Positions 51,912 through 61,229 of a stretch of 64,000 bases of DNA are shown piece after piece (position 1 is the stretch's first letter; each line of letters opens with the position of its first letter). The position numbers and the translations under genes were made by a program. The notes under the pieces were generated by a model. The model made no database searches, was not told the origin of the DNA, and was given only the letters and a program-made list of their open reading frames with translations. Source of the DNA: an uncultured Oscillospiraceae bacterium (GTDB lineage: Bacteria; Bacillota; Clostridia; Oscillospirales; Oscillospiraceae); NCBI GenBank assembly GCA_934565415.1, contig CAKTHQ010000002.1, positions 1 through 64,000 of the forward strand, given 5' to 3'.

Positions 51912-53749
51912 GGCAATTGAGAATTGCTCATTAGCTCTCCCAGCCGCACCACCGCCAGGGTGGCATCGTCTTCCCCGGTGCTTCCGCATTCCTTCAGAAG
52001 CTTTTCTGCCAAGGCCCCCGTAGAGGAAATGGAATCTTCCCGGAGAAACGAATCGTCCAGCACAACACCGTCGCTGGCCATTACCAGCGTTTCCCCTCGC
52101 TTGAGGGATAGCCGTATGATCCGTTCTCCCCGATCCTCCATGGAAACCCCCGGGGGCAGGGAACCGCCCCCCAGGCGTTTTACCTGATTGCGCCGCATTA
52201 GATAGCTGGGGGCCGCTCCCCATTTGTAAAGGAGGGCGGAGCCGCTGTCCAGCCGGAGCTCTGCCAGGTCCGCCGTCACCGCACCGGTCCGGCCGGTCAG
52301 TACCAAAAAGCCGTTCAGGCTTCCCAGCGCATACCTGGGGGGCAGCCCCGCCGTCAGCATCTGCCGCAGCAATCCCACCGCCTCCCCGGCTTCTGCCGCC
52401 GCCTCCGGCCCCGTGCCGCAGCCGTCGCACAAAAGCACATAAAATTTGGGCGTCAGTCCCGGGAAAGCGGCGCAGCAGTCCCCGTCCACCCGGTGCTTTC
52501 CTCTGGAGCGCACCGACACGCTGACCCGGTACCGGATCCGGCCCTTTTCGCATCCCAGAGGCAGCCGATCCGCCACCCGCTGCAGATACCGGGAAAGCAT
52601 CCCGTACTGCCTGGCCAGTGCCATCCGATATTCCGTAAGCCGCCGGTGCTGCATCACAAGCATCCTCTGCCGCTCCTTTACCCGCCGGGCCTCCCGCAGG
52701 AGCCGCCCGGTGCGCTCGCAGGAAAAAGACCAGGGGTCCAAAAAAACACTTTCGTCCAATTGCGTCTTCCGGGTACAGCTCTTCCCTTTTGGACATTCCT
52801 CGCAGGCCTCGAACCTGAGCCGTTCCAGGGCCTGGGCGTTATCCTCCTCCCTTTCACCGGGCAGCTCCAGAAGGGCCCGGTTCATTTTTTCCAAGGTTCT
52901 GGCCGCCAGCTCCAGCTGGACCCGGGCTCCGCCGGTGCCCAGGGTTTGGGACTTCCAGGGGATGTACACAGCCAATAGCCCACCCATGCTCACCCCCAGC
53001 CAGGCGCCGATGTTCCAGGATCTGCCCAGGCACATCCCCAGCACGCCAACGGTCCCCGACACCGCCAGACATCTCCACTTCTGGGGAAGGATGGATTTTG
53101 CAGCCAGGTGGCCCCCGCACAGTCCGGCGGTGATCCCCGGCAGGCCCGCCGTTTCCAGCGGCAGCCCCAGCAGCACCGCCGCAGGTAAGCTGCCGCAGCA
53201 CACGGCGGCCATTGCCCCGGCCAAAGGCAACGCTCCCAGGCAGGCCAAAGCCCGCAGCAGGAGCCCTGCAGCAGCCCAGAAAAGCACCGGATCCCTTACC
53301 CTGGGCACCAGAAAAAACAGCCCGCCCCCAAGGCCGCCCCAGAGGCTGTCTGCCCACACCGCGGCCATGGGCACCCGGAGGACCGTATCCACCACCGCCG
53401 GAAGCATCAGGCTTCCTACCGTCATAATCCAAAAGGTGTCCTTTCTTCCCAGCTGCAGGGCCACCCCAAGCAGCAGCGCCGAAATTGTCCAGAGCATCTC
53501 CAGCCACTGCCCATCCAGCAGCCAATACCCGGCCATGGCCCCCAAGGCCGCCGGGACTCGCCGCCACCCGGGGCTGACCAAAGCCAGCACCGCCCCCAGC
53601 GGCAGGGGCTTTCCCGGGTAGCCTACGGCGCATAGCAGCATGGCCCCGCCGCCGTAGAGGGCCCCTTCCGCCCCAATGCGTACCCCCGGTATGGCCGCCA
53701 ATGTGTCCAGTCTTCGCTTTTCCCTGCGCAGATACCCCGATACCGTCAT
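51908..53749 (-). CDS. spoIIE: SpoIIE-like membrane serine phosphatase
   Basis: A 613-residue protein. The N-terminal half holds about eight to ten membrane helices (about 25-310), then a cytoplasmic linker with a Cys cluster (CEECPKGKSC) and a C-terminal PP2C domain with LLCDGCGTGPEAA, MASDGVVLDD and EDDATLAVVR carrying the metal-binding Asp residues. This is the architecture of SpoIIE, which dephosphorylates the SpoIIAA anti-anti-sigma factor to release sigma F in the forespore; B. subtilis SpoIIE is longer (about 830). ATG 53749 was chosen as the first start before the membrane helices. It implies a sporulating lineage. Confidence 0.85.
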   Translation of the reverse strand: MTVSGYLRREKRRLDTLAAIPGVRIGAEGALYGGGAMLLCAVGYPGKPLPLGAVLALVSPGWRRVPAALGAMAGYWLLDGQWLEMLWTISALLLGVALQLGRKDTFWIMTVGSLMLPAVVDTVLRVPMAAVWADSLWGGLGGGLFFLVPRVRDPVLFWAAAGLLLRALACLGALPLAGAMAAVCCGSLPAAVLLGLPLETAGLPGITAGLCGGHLAAKSILPQKWRCLAVSGTVGVLGMCLGRSWNIGAWLGVSMGGLLAVYIPWKSQTLGTGGARVQLELAARTLEKMNRALLELPGEREEDNAQALERLRFEACEECPKGKSCTRKTQLDESVFLDPWSFSCERTGRLLREARRVKERQRMLVMQHRRLTEYRMALARQYGMLSRYLQRVADRLPLGCEKGRIRYRVSVSVRSRGKHRVDGDCCAAFPGLTPKFYVLLCDGCGTGPEAAAEAGEAVGLLRQMLTAGLPPRYALGSLNGFLVLTGRTGAVTADLAELRLDSGSALLYKWGAAPSYLMRRNQVKRLGGGSLPPGVSMEDRGERIIRLSLKRGETLVMASDGVVLDDSFLREDSISSTGALAEKLLKECGSTGEDDATLAVVRLGELMSNSQLP

Positions 53750-53929
53750 TCGTATACCCCTTTCACCGAAACTGCCGCCATAATACCACATCCGGGACTT
53801 CCTTTTCGTCGGATGATGCCCCTTGCATTGGGAAATTCTTCGCTGTATAATACAAGAAAACCACCGTGTATTTTGAAAACCCCCACAGGGGGCCCACGAA
53901 AAAACAGGGCGCCCCGGGAAGGAGGCCCT

Positions 53930-54508
53930 ATGGGCAGAGAATTTGAAATAAAATACCGGCTGACCCCTGCCGCCCTGGAGGCGTTGTCCCAAGCCTTCGG
54001 CCCCTTTGAAACAGTCTCCATGGAAACCACCTATTACGACTCCCCGGACCAGGCCCTTTCCGGCCGGAAATGGACCCTTCGCCGGCGGCTGGAAAACGGG
54101 ATCAGCGTATGCACCCTGAAAACCCCCTCTCCCGACGGCGGACGGGGAGAATGGGAAGTGGAGGCCCCGAATATAGAAGCGGCCCTGCCGTCTCTGATTG
54201 CTCTGGGCGCTCCAAACGCGCTTCTTACCCTGGCAAAGGGCCTTATCCCCGTATGCGGCGCCCAATTCACCCGGCAAAAGGCCAATATTCCTTGGGGCAG
54301 CAGCCAGCTGGAGCTGGCTCTGGACCGGGGGAAACTCCTGGGCGGCACCCGAAATGCTCCCATTTTTGAAGTGGAGGCAGAGGTTAAGGACGGGATAGAC
54401 GACGATGCCCTGTCCTTTGGCGCCTGGCTGGAAAACGAATACGGCCTGGTACCGGAACCCAAAAGCAAATATACGCGGGCCCGGGAATTGGCCCGGGAAG
54501 GAAGGTAA
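53930..54508 (+). CDS. CYTH-domain protein (triphosphatase-like)
   Basis: A 192-residue soluble protein. The N-terminal EFEIKYR gives the ExExK signature of the CYTH/triphosphate tunnel fold. Alternating charged strands follow (TYYDSPDQALSGRKWTLRRR, EVEAEVKDG), ending in KSKYTRA. Members hydrolyse inorganic triphosphate, thiamine triphosphate or act on other organic triphosphates; the substrate here is unknown. AAGGAGG precedes ATG 53930; the aminotransferase gene starts 5 bases after the stop, so they are co-transcribed. Confidence 0.82.
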   Translation: MGREFEIKYRLTPAALEALSQAFGPFETVSMETTYYDSPDQALSGRKWTLRRRLENGISVCTLKTPSPDGGRGEWEVEAPNIEAALPSLIALGAPNALLTLAKGLIPVCGAQFTRQKANIPWGSSQLELALDRGKLLGGTRNAPIFEVEAEVKDGIDDDALSFGAWLENEYGLVPEPKSKYTRARELAREGR

Positions 54509-54513
54509 CCACT

Positions 54514-55686
54514 ATGTACAATCAAGAAGCCTATGCCCTGGGGGCCAACCGCTCCTGCATCCGGGAGCTGTTTGAATACGGCCGGAGCCGTGCCGCCATC
54601 GTGGGGCCGGAAAACGTATACGATTATTCTTTGGGAAACCCATCCATTCCCTCCCCCAAGGAGGTAAACGATGCCATCCGGGAGATTCTTTGGGATACGG
54701 ATTCCCTGCTGGTCCATGGCTATACCTCCGCCGTAGGCGATCTGGAAGCCCGCAGGGCCATTTCCAAAGACTTGAACCTTCGCTGCGGTGCCCATACAAA
54801 GCCGGAAGAATTCTTCCTGGGCTGCGGCGCCGCCCCGGAGCTGTGCAGCGTCTTCCGGGCTCTGGCCGTCCCCGGGGGCGAAATTCTGACGGTAGCCCCC
54901 TATTTCCCGGAGTATAAGCCCTTCGCAGAGTCCGCCGGACTCCTGTTCCGGGTAGTTCCCCCGGATGTGCCGAATTTCCAGATCTCTCTGCCCAAGCTGG
55001 AGGAAATGCTGACCCCCCATACTCAGGCCGTCCTCATCAATACCCCCAACAATCCTTCCGGCGTGGTCTATACCCGTAAGACCCTGGAAGCTCTTGGGGC
55101 ACTTCTTACCCAAAAGGCCCAGGAATACGGCCATCCCATTTACCTTATTTCCGATGAGCCCTACCGGGAGCTGGCCTACGGAGTAGAGGTTCCCTTCGTC
55201 CCCGGCATCTACCGGGATACCGTCATCTGCTATTCCTACTCCAAATCCCTGTCCCTGCCCGGCGAACGGATCGGATATGTCTATGTGCCTCAGGAGGCCA
55301 CCGACGGCAAGGCCCTCTACGCCGCCGTCTGCGGTGCTGCCAGAAGCACCGGCCATGTCTGTGCCCCCAGCCTGATGCAAAAGGTCATTGCCCGCTGCGC
55401 CCACCTGCGCCCGGACCTGGAGGCCTACGACAAAAACCGGAAGGCTCTGTACGAGGGTCTCACCGCCATGGGCTACGAAATGGCCAAGCCCGACGGTGCC
55501 TTCTATCTTTTCATCAAGGCCCCCAGCGGGGACGCCAACGCCTTCTCCGAAAAGGCCAGGCAAAAGGACCTGCTGCTGGTCCCCGGCGACGGCTTCGGCT
55601 GCCCGGGCTACTTCCGCATCTGCTACTGCGTCAGCTACGATATGATCCAAAGGAGCCTGCCGGTATTCCGGGAGCTCATCGGGTAA
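54514..55686 (+). CDS. Class I/II pyridoxal-phosphate aminotransferase
   Basis: A fold-type I aminotransferase of 390 residues. NTPNNPSGVVY (substrate/cofactor Asn), ISDEPYRELAY and the PLP Lys244 in YSKSLSLPGERIGY identify the aspartate/alanine aminotransferase superfamily. No motif fixes the amino donor. AAGGTAACC precedes the ATG at a normal distance. Co-transcribed with the CYTH gene. Confidence 0.88.
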   Translation: MYNQEAYALGANRSCIRELFEYGRSRAAIVGPENVYDYSLGNPSIPSPKEVNDAIREILWDTDSLLVHGYTSAVGDLEARRAISKDLNLRCGAHTKPEEFFLGCGAAPELCSVFRALAVPGGEILTVAPYFPEYKPFAESAGLLFRVVPPDVPNFQISLPKLEEMLTPHTQAVLINTPNNPSGVVYTRKTLEALGALLTQKAQEYGHPIYLISDEPYRELAYGVEVPFVPGIYRDTVICYSYSKSLSLPGERIGYVYVPQEATDGKALYAAVCGAARSTGHVCAPSLMQKVIARCAHLRPDLEAYDKNRKALYEGLTAMGYEMAKPDGAFYLFIKAPSGDANAFSEKARQKDLLLVPGDGFGCPGYFRICYCVSYDMIQRSLPVFRELIG

Positions 55687-55709
55687 GATAATACGCAAGA
55701 TAACAAGCA

Positions 55710-55913
55710 AGTCGCCGCTCAAAGATAAGCAGCGACTCGCGGAAATCAATAAATCCTTGCGGACGCAAGGGGAAAACAAAATTCGTTCTCTCTCCCGCCG
55801 CAGGCGGATTTCTCATGGCGGTTCGCCATATTTCTTACCGCATAGGCGGTATTTCACCCGTCCGAAGAACGGATTTCATTGGGGCTGCTGCAAAGCCATC
55901 TTGCAGCAGCCCC
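55710..55913. repeat. Row of seven consecutive short hairpins
   Basis: Stems at 55710-55737, 55755-55770, 55795-55807, 55815-55829, 55837-55850, 55858-55873 and 55881-55913. From the third on, each is a GC stem of 4-6 pairs with a 3-5 base loop, and after the third to sixth stems comes the same spacer ATTTC(T/A). Stem sequences differ while the spacer is kept. The last, GGGGCTGCTGCAA/TTGCAGCAGCCCC, is a strong terminator-like stem shared with 36355. It separates the host aminotransferase gene from the phage holin gene. Confidence 0.7.
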
Positions 55914-55917
55914 ATTC

Positions 55918-56178
55918 TTATTCTTCCCCGCCGGGGCTGCGGTAGCCCAGGGCCCGGGTGCTGTCCTTCAGGCCTGCAGTGGTGGGGTCATTCACAACGC
56001 CCAGCACGGCAAGCAATGCAAACACCGCGTTTACAAGGTCCAATAGCTTCCCCTGCAGGGCCCCCAGCTCCGGCTGCCAGCCAACCAGTGCCCCCAGGGT
56101 CTGCACCACCAGCAGCACCGCGGGAATAGCGGTGAGCCAAAAGTTTACGTTTTTCAGCCTTACCTTCCAGTTGATCAT
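55918..56178 (-). CDS. Phage holin, phi-LC3 family
   Basis: An 86-residue membrane protein: INWKVRLKN start, two hydrophobic helices (NFWLTAIPAVLLVVQTLGALVG and LLDLVNAVFALLAVLGVV) and the NDPTTAGLKDSTRALGY C-terminus diagnostic of phi-LC3 type holins (Phage_holin_1). It would permeabilise the membrane at lysis. The start overlaps the preceding gene (ATGA). No endolysin gene follows, which is unusual since lysis genes normally pair. Confidence 0.88.
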   Translation of the reverse strand: MINWKVRLKNVNFWLTAIPAVLLVVQTLGALVGWQPELGALQGKLLDLVNAVFALLAVLGVVNDPTTAGLKDSTRALGYRSPGGEE

Positions 56179-56429
56179 GCCTTTCTCCTTTCCAGCTCTT
56201 CCAGCCGCATACAAATTCCGCTGATCTTTTCTTCTACTACCGGCATTCTCCGGGCAAAATTATTGTGGAGCCTTACCTCCCTGGTAAGCTCCTCCAGCCG
56301 GGTGTCCGTTACCGCCTGGGCGGTTTTCAGGGCATTTTCCCGCCGCCGGTCCGATAGCAGGTTACTCAGCATCACCCCGGCCAGGGACAGGAGTCCCGTA
56401 ATGAGGGATGCCAATACCGTTGCTTCCAT
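56175..56429 (-). CDS. Small phage membrane protein with coiled coil
   Basis: An 84-residue protein with one N-terminal membrane helix (TVLASLITGLLSLAGVMLSNLL) and a charged helix with an RLEELERR end. The build recalls XhlA-type holin partners encoded next to holins, but there is no clear sequence match. ATG 56429 has a GGAG box; earlier in-frame codons overlap the tail-protein gene. Confidence 0.6.
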   Translation of the reverse strand: MEATVLASLITGLLSLAGVMLSNLLSDRRRENALKTAQAVTDTRLEELTREVRLHNNFARRMPVVEEKISGICMRLEELERRKA

Positions 56430-56442
56430 GTTTCTCCTCTCC

Positions 56443-57717
56443 TTACAACAGTCTGTAGATTTTCCGCGGCACCGTCCAGTCGTCCCCCTTTTCCGTGGTG
56501 CCAAAGTGCAATTCCCCAGTTTCGTAGCTAAAGCCCCGGGCCGCTTCTCCCCGCAGGAGTCCCCCGGGGCAGCCGAGCTCCCAAAAGACTTCCTCCGCTT
56601 CGGCCTTTGGCGCCGCGGCAATCAGGAATACCGTTCCTTCCGCCACCACCGCCCCTGGCGGAAACGCCGACTTGGGGTTTGGGTTTTCCCACAAAAGCCT
56701 TGGCATCAGATAGCGGCCGTCCCCCTGGCCCAGGGGCAGAGCATCGGTATCCCTTTGGGCCGCCCCTACATTCTCCAAAGGCCTTCCCCCAAAATTAACC
56801 CCCAGCCCCAGGGATACGGTACCCGTTCGGTCCCCCCGGCATCCGATCCCCAGGGCCCGGTTTTCCCGGTCAATGTCCAAAAGGGGCTGCCGGATATAGG
56901 GAATGCGGACTGCGGTAAACCCGTCCTTCACCTCCAAAAACCAGGCTTCCTCCTCCACCGGCTTTTCCAGGGTTATTGTCCCTGCCATAGCAAGTCCGGA
57001 GGACAGCTCCTTCCGGCTCTCCACCCCCTTTCTTACGGAAATCCAGGCGCAGGTACCGGTGTTTTTTCCGCCCAGGTCCAAAACCCTGCCCCAGTATTCT
57101 ATGATACAGCCTTCGCTGCCGTCTCCCGCTTTGCGGAAACCTCCCGCAGGCGGCGTGTAGGGCAGCACCGGAATTTCCCCCTGCCAGTCGGCGGCGCAGC
57201 CCCGGCTGTCCTCCACACGGACCGTCACCGGGATTGCTCCGGCCCGGGGCAGGTCAAATACCAGGTCCGTTCCCTCCCCGGTGAGGCTGCCGCAGGAAAC
57301 TGCCGTTTTACGGATTTTTGCTCCATAAGCGCCCTCTGCCCGGACCGCAATATGCAGTTGGGATACCTGCTGCACATAGGTATCTGTCCCCTGGGCATTT
57401 TCCAGCGTCACCTGCACCCGGGGGGCCGCATCCCCAGGGAGCAGCAGCTCCATTCGCTCCTGCCTCTGGGCTTTCCCGTCCTCCAGCACCAGGGTCACCG
57501 GGATTCCGGTGCCGGTCGGGTACTGGGCTGCCAGCGTCTCCGGCGGTGTCCAGCATATTTCCTCTTCCAGGGTCTGCCGGGCAATCACGCCCCGGAGGCT
57601 GCCGCAGGAATAGCTCAGGGTCAGCTTTTTCTCCCGCCTGGGAAGGCGGAACCGGATCGGTGCTCCCAGGGTCTGCCCCTCTATCGTCAGGGGATATAAA
57701 GTACCGGATAAATACAT
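56443..57717 (-). CDS. Phage minor structural protein (tail or fibre)
   Basis: A 424-residue beta-rich protein. Repeated beta-sandwich-like strands in the N-terminal two thirds and a C-terminal part with ALGIGCRGDRTGTVSLGLGVNFGGRPLENVG resemble distal tail or minor structural proteins of phages (DUF859-like layout: Ig-like repeats then a host-contact domain). Placement just before the lysis genes is usual for receptor-contact proteins. Exact family not certain. Confidence 0.6.
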   Translation of the reverse strand: MYLSGTLYPLTIEGQTLGAPIRFRLPRREKKLTLSYSCGSLRGVIARQTLEEEICWTPPETLAAQYPTGTGIPVTLVLEDGKAQRQERMELLLPGDAAPRVQVTLENAQGTDTYVQQVSQLHIAVRAEGAYGAKIRKTAVSCGSLTGEGTDLVFDLPRAGAIPVTVRVEDSRGCAADWQGEIPVLPYTPPAGGFRKAGDGSEGCIIEYWGRVLDLGGKNTGTCAWISVRKGVESRKELSSGLAMAGTITLEKPVEEEAWFLEVKDGFTAVRIPYIRQPLLDIDRENRALGIGCRGDRTGTVSLGLGVNFGGRPLENVGAAQRDTDALPLGQGDGRYLMPRLLWENPNPKSAFPPGAVVAEGTVFLIAAAPKAEAEEVFWELGCPGGLLRGEAARGFSYETGELHFGTTEKGDDWTVPRKIYRLL

Positions 57718-57728
57718 CCCGTCCCTCC

Positions 57729-58406
57729 TTACCGGTACTTTTTGTCGTGGAGCAGCTCCTCGTTGAATTTTCGCTGCGCCTCTTCAAATTCCGCCCGCCA
57801 CCGGTCGTCCGAAATTGCATCCCGGTAGGCGGTGTAGTCCCGCTGCCGCAGGTCTGTATATCGCTGCCACAGGCGGCTGTTTTCCGCCTGCCAGGCAGCC
57901 AGCTCCTTTTCATATTGGCTTTGGTCTCCGGTTTCCCGCTGCTGCAGCAGGTCATAGTCTGCCCGGTCCCGTTCCCCCTGCCGGTCGTATTCCGCTCTGG
58001 CCCGGTCGTAAAGGGAAACCGCCTGTTCTGCCAGGCCGTCCATACTTTTTTGGTAGGACTGCTGAGCCGCTGTCTGGCCGTAGGAGCTGCCGTAGCCTCC
58101 GGTGAGCCCTGCAGACTGGCCCAGGGTATCCAGCATGGCCAGCCGCCCGTTTTTCACCGCCTGGTCCTTGTATTGCCGGTACAGCGCATCCCCGTTGAGA
58201 TCATAGCGGAAGTCCTCCCGGTTCAGGATCTTCGCCATAGCTGCGTCCAGCTGCTGCTGCCACTTGGATACAAAGCTTCCCGGCTTCTTTCCCTGGTAGT
58301 CCTGGGCCTCCTGCCGGGCCTGTTCCGTCTCCTGGGACGCCCGGAAGGGCAGCTGAACCTCCGGCTCCTTGACCGATACCTTTTCCTCGTTTTCCTTATG
58401 TGCCAT
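57729..58406 (-). CDS. Phage protein of unknown function, helical
   Basis: A 225-residue acidic and Gln-rich protein, mostly helical, with a Gly/Tyr-rich turn (GLTGGYGSSYGQTA) in the middle and coiled-coil stretches toward both ends (YDRARAEYDRQGERDRADYD). In position and composition it could be an internal virion or ejection protein of a short-tailed phage; there is no family match. ATG 58406 follows GGAG. Confidence 0.5.
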   Translation of the reverse strand: MAHKENEEKVSVKEPEVQLPFRASQETEQARQEAQDYQGKKPGSFVSKWQQQLDAAMAKILNREDFRYDLNGDALYRQYKDQAVKNGRLAMLDTLGQSAGLTGGYGSSYGQTAAQQSYQKSMDGLAEQAVSLYDRARAEYDRQGERDRADYDLLQQRETGDQSQYEKELAAWQAENSRLWQRYTDLRQRDYTAYRDAISDDRWRAEFEEAQRKFNEELLHDKKYR

Positions 58407-58422
58407 AATGCTCCTTTCTTCC

Positions 58423-58899
58423 TTATTCCAATTGCCACCGGCCCGCAAACACCTGTTTCAAGCAGCTTTCCGGTTCCCCGAATGCCGTAAAGCGGATGTT
58501 TCTTCCTTCTCTTGTCTGGTACCCGGGCCCCTCTTCCGCACGAAATACCGGTGTTTCTTCCTCCTGCCGGTCTGCCGGAGCCGTATTCAGCCGTTCCCGG
58601 TTCTCCCAAAGGACGGTCTCCTGCCGCTGCCGGTCCTGTTCGTAGGCATCATAGGGTACATAATTTCCCCGGAACTGTCTTCCGGCCAGGGCCAGCGTCT
58701 GCTGGGCCAGCCTGGGGGAGGCAGCCAGCCGCTTTTCCAGGCCGGCCACATTCTCCCGGTCCGACTGCCATTCCTGTTGCTGCGTGGAAAGAATGTATTG
58801 CAGCTGCTCCGACAGCCGGTAGAGATAAGTTTTCATAGCTGCCAGCTGTACTTCCGCCGGTCCCTCCGGAATCTCCGGCAGACGCAAAAGCTCCGTCAT
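58423..58899 (-). CDS. Phage protein of unknown function
   Basis: A 158-residue soluble protein, helical in the first half (YLYRLSEQLQYILSTQQQEW) and Arg/Glu/Gln-rich later. Start overlaps the stop of the 561-residue gene (ATGA), so it is translated together with it. Placement among tail genes suggests a structural role; nothing more can be said. Confidence 0.5.
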   Translation of the reverse strand: MTELLRLPEIPEGPAEVQLAAMKTYLYRLSEQLQYILSTQQQEWQSDRENVAGLEKRLAASPRLAQQTLALAGRQFRGNYVPYDAYEQDRQRQETVLWENRERLNTAPADRQEEETPVFRAEEGPGYQTREGRNIRFTAFGEPESCLKQVFAGRWQLE

Positions 58900-60581
58900 C
58901 TTCTGCCTCCTCTCTGCCAGATCCGCTCCATGCCGTACAGCCGCATAGGGCCGGTGCCCTCCAGCCGCAGCTCCAGAGCGCTGCACCTTCTGGGCCGGAG
59001 CATCAGGGAAAAGGTCATTCCCTGCCCGGCAACGGCTCCCGCCTGTTCCCAGGGGCCGCCGCCGTCATAGCGGAGGGACACCTCTGCCCTCGAGCCTCTG
59101 GCCAGCTCCAGCCGCAGGGATAACCCGGTCAGGTACCGGCCTCCCCGAACGTAATCCAGCTTTCCGGTCCGGGCCATCCAGCTTACCCGTTCTTCTCCCG
59201 CTTCTCCCCGCAGGCACCAAAGGGTTCCGTCCCTGTCCAGAGCGTAGAGCTTTCCCTGGCAGGCAGCCAGGCTTCTGGCCCCCAGTCCCGTCTCCCGGTG
59301 CCACAGGCCTCTTGCGCCGTCGTATACATACAGGCTGTCGCCCTCCGCTTCCTCCATGGAAAGATAGTAGAGGTTTCCCCAGGCTGCCCCCCGGGCATTC
59401 CGGAAGGGCCCCTGTCCCAGGGTCTTCCCAATCTCCCGGGGCATGGCCCCTTCGTAGGCGCATACCCCAAAGGGGGACTTGTAGTACAGCGTCTGCCCCC
59501 CAATGGCAAGGCTCTCCCCGCACCCGGACTGGACCCCGGCGCAGGCGGTCATTTGCAGCCGAAAGGCGGAAGGGTAGCTGCCAAATACCTTGTACAGGCA
59601 GTCCTCTTTGAAAAAGATGGGCGTTCCAAGATAGGTGATGGCTCCGGTAAAGCCCCCGGGGGAGCCCACCCCCACGGTGTAGCTGTCCGTAGACAGCCCC
59701 AAAAAGCTTTCCCAGTTCCGGAAGTCGCCCAGCTTACAGGCATAAATTTCGTTGACCGTCTGCCCGTCCCGGTTTTTTCCCGCCCGGCAGCCCCACAGCC
59801 GGTTGCCGCACTCCGTCACATAGTCCATGTCCGGCACCCGGCGTTCCACCCGGAGCCCCTTCAGGGTGACCTTTTCCGCCAGAGTTCCCGCCGCCACCAG
59901 GGCATTTTCCGCTACCCCCCAAAGGGTATTGGCCCCGTCCAGCGTTTCCGTGCCGGAAATTCGGACTCCGTCATAAACCCGGAAATCCTTTCCGATGCCC
60001 GGAGCCTCCAGCCTTACATACCCCGTTTCCTCCGGGACCCACATACCGGCGGCGTCGGACCAGACCTTTAGTACCTTTTCCGCCGTATCCAGCCAGACCA
60101 GGCCGTTTTCCGGTGTCTCCGGCGGCTGGGCCCCTGCGCTGTCCGGGATCTGCTCCGTGCCGTCCAGGGTACAGGGCGTGGCCGTAACGCTGCCGCCTGC
60201 CTCAAACAGGGCCTCCATGCTGCCGTAGTCCCCGTCCTCCAGAGTGCTGGCATATTTCTTATCCGGGAACACCAGAATATAGCTGCCCATGGCCGCCAAA
60301 TGCTTTTCCTCCCCCTCCTTCAGCGCCAGGGCCACCCGCCGGTTGGGCAATACCAGTTCCCCCTTTTCCACCCGGACAAGGCCGTCTCCGGCAAGCAGCG
60401 CCTGGGCAGACACCCCCAAATTCTTCCGGGCAGGCCGGACGGTGAGCACCGGGAACTGCTCCGCGGACAGGTTTTCCTCCTCCGCAAATTCTCCGGCGCT
60501 TACCGATACGTTCCGGTTTAGCCCGCCAAAGCTTTCCGTGTACTCCCGATACCGGTAGGGCACCCGCAGTGTGGGTTCCAT
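58896..60581 (-). CDS. Phage tail/head-completion protein, beta-propeller-like
   Basis: A 561-residue protein rich in short beta strands with repeated W/Y-G motifs, opening RVPYRYREYTESFGGLNRN. The composition and the NRLWGCR, NWESFLGLSTDSYTVGV and SFGVCAYEG-like repeats recall the head-stabilising or tail-needle-base proteins (P22 gp10-like, beta-propeller) of short-tailed phages; such proteins report on themselves as stabilisation proteins in databases. It is encoded just after the connector gene. Inference from order and fold only. Confidence 0.5.
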   Translation of the reverse strand: MEPTLRVPYRYREYTESFGGLNRNVSVSAGEFAEEENLSAEQFPVLTVRPARKNLGVSAQALLAGDGLVRVEKGELVLPNRRVALALKEGEEKHLAAMGSYILVFPDKKYASTLEDGDYGSMEALFEAGGSVTATPCTLDGTEQIPDSAGAQPPETPENGLVWLDTAEKVLKVWSDAAGMWVPEETGYVRLEAPGIGKDFRVYDGVRISGTETLDGANTLWGVAENALVAAGTLAEKVTLKGLRVERRVPDMDYVTECGNRLWGCRAGKNRDGQTVNEIYACKLGDFRNWESFLGLSTDSYTVGVGSPGGFTGAITYLGTPIFFKEDCLYKVFGSYPSAFRLQMTACAGVQSGCGESLAIGGQTLYYKSPFGVCAYEGAMPREIGKTLGQGPFRNARGAAWGNLYYLSMEEAEGDSLYVYDGARGLWHRETGLGARSLAACQGKLYALDRDGTLWCLRGEAGEERVSWMARTGKLDYVRGGRYLTGLSLRLELARGSRAEVSLRYDGGGPWEQAGAVAGQGMTFSLMLRPRRCSALELRLEGTGPMRLYGMERIWQRGGRR

Positions 60582-60596
60582 TCAAACACCCTCCTT

Positions 60597-60962
60597 TTAC
60601 AGATACCGGATGCTCTTGGACGGCTGGGGGATGGTCCGGCAGCACCAGGCAAAAAATTCCTTCCACAGGGCATTGAACCGGGCCATGGAATTGTTGTAGA
60701 GCAGATAATCCTGGTCCGCATAGTGCATGGACCCCTCCAGCCACAGGTCATACAGCCCCGTGTAGGCCGTAGGCAGCAGCAGCTTTTTCTCCGGGAAATC
60801 CCCATCCGCCAGCCCGGGATAGGGGCCAAGTACCGCATGAAAGGCTTCCAGTGCGCCCCACACCATCCCCTCCGCCTCCGACAGCCACCGGAGCTTTTCT
60901 TCCTGGCTGTAAAGATTGGGATTCCGCCGGTCCGTCAGCGCCAGCGCCTCCCCTACGGTCAT
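60597..60962 (-). CDS. Phage head-tail adaptor-like protein
   Basis: A 121-residue helical protein (SEEEKLRWLSEAEGMVWGAL-like first helices, LYDLWLEGSMHYADQDYLLYNNSMARFNALW region). Size, helicity and placement after capsid genes suit a head completion or adaptor protein attached to the portal. Start overlaps the previous gene by 4 bases (ATGA). Confidence 0.5.
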   Translation of the reverse strand: MTVGEALALTDRRNPNLYSQEEKLRWLSEAEGMVWGALEAFHAVLGPYPGLADGDFPEKKLLLPTAYTGLYDLWLEGSMHYADQDYLLYNNSMARFNALWKEFFAWCCRTIPQPSKSIRYL

Positions 60963-61192
60963 GGCAGCACCTCCCCGTTCAGCTTTTCCAGGGGCCGGGC
61001 CGCCTGGGCTTCAAACTCCATGGCCATAGCAAGGCTTTTTTCCTTCCGGGCCAGAACCTTGGCCACATTCTCCGGCACCCGGACCTCCTCCCCCCGCCTG
61101 ATGAGGAAGGTTCGCCCGTTAATGCCCACAAATACATCCTCCCGCTGCTCCCGGGTCAGGGGCAGGCGGATGGTTACATACTTTTCTTCCAT
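60959..61192 (-). CDS. Small phage protein, possible capsid-associated factor
   Basis: A 77-residue protein beginning EEKYVTIRLPLTREQREDVFVGINGRTFLI, quoted here for its beta-rich VTIRLPL and a basic RRGEEVRVP turn. Small proteins of this kind follow N4-gp56-type capsid genes in clostridial prophages. No function known. ATG 61192 follows GGAG. Confidence 0.55.
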   Translation of the reverse strand: MEEKYVTIRLPLTREQREDVFVGINGRTFLIRRGEEVRVPENVAKVLARKEKSLAMAMEFEAQAARPLEKLNGEVLP

Positions 61193-61229
61193 GATTTCTC
61201 CTTTCCATTTTCTGTTTTTGCAAATGCGT

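Noticed and set aside
55710..55913. CRISPR array
   Set aside because: Units are short hairpins with differing stems and a 5-6 base constant spacer; there are no identical 25-40 base repeats with unique spacers and no cas genes.
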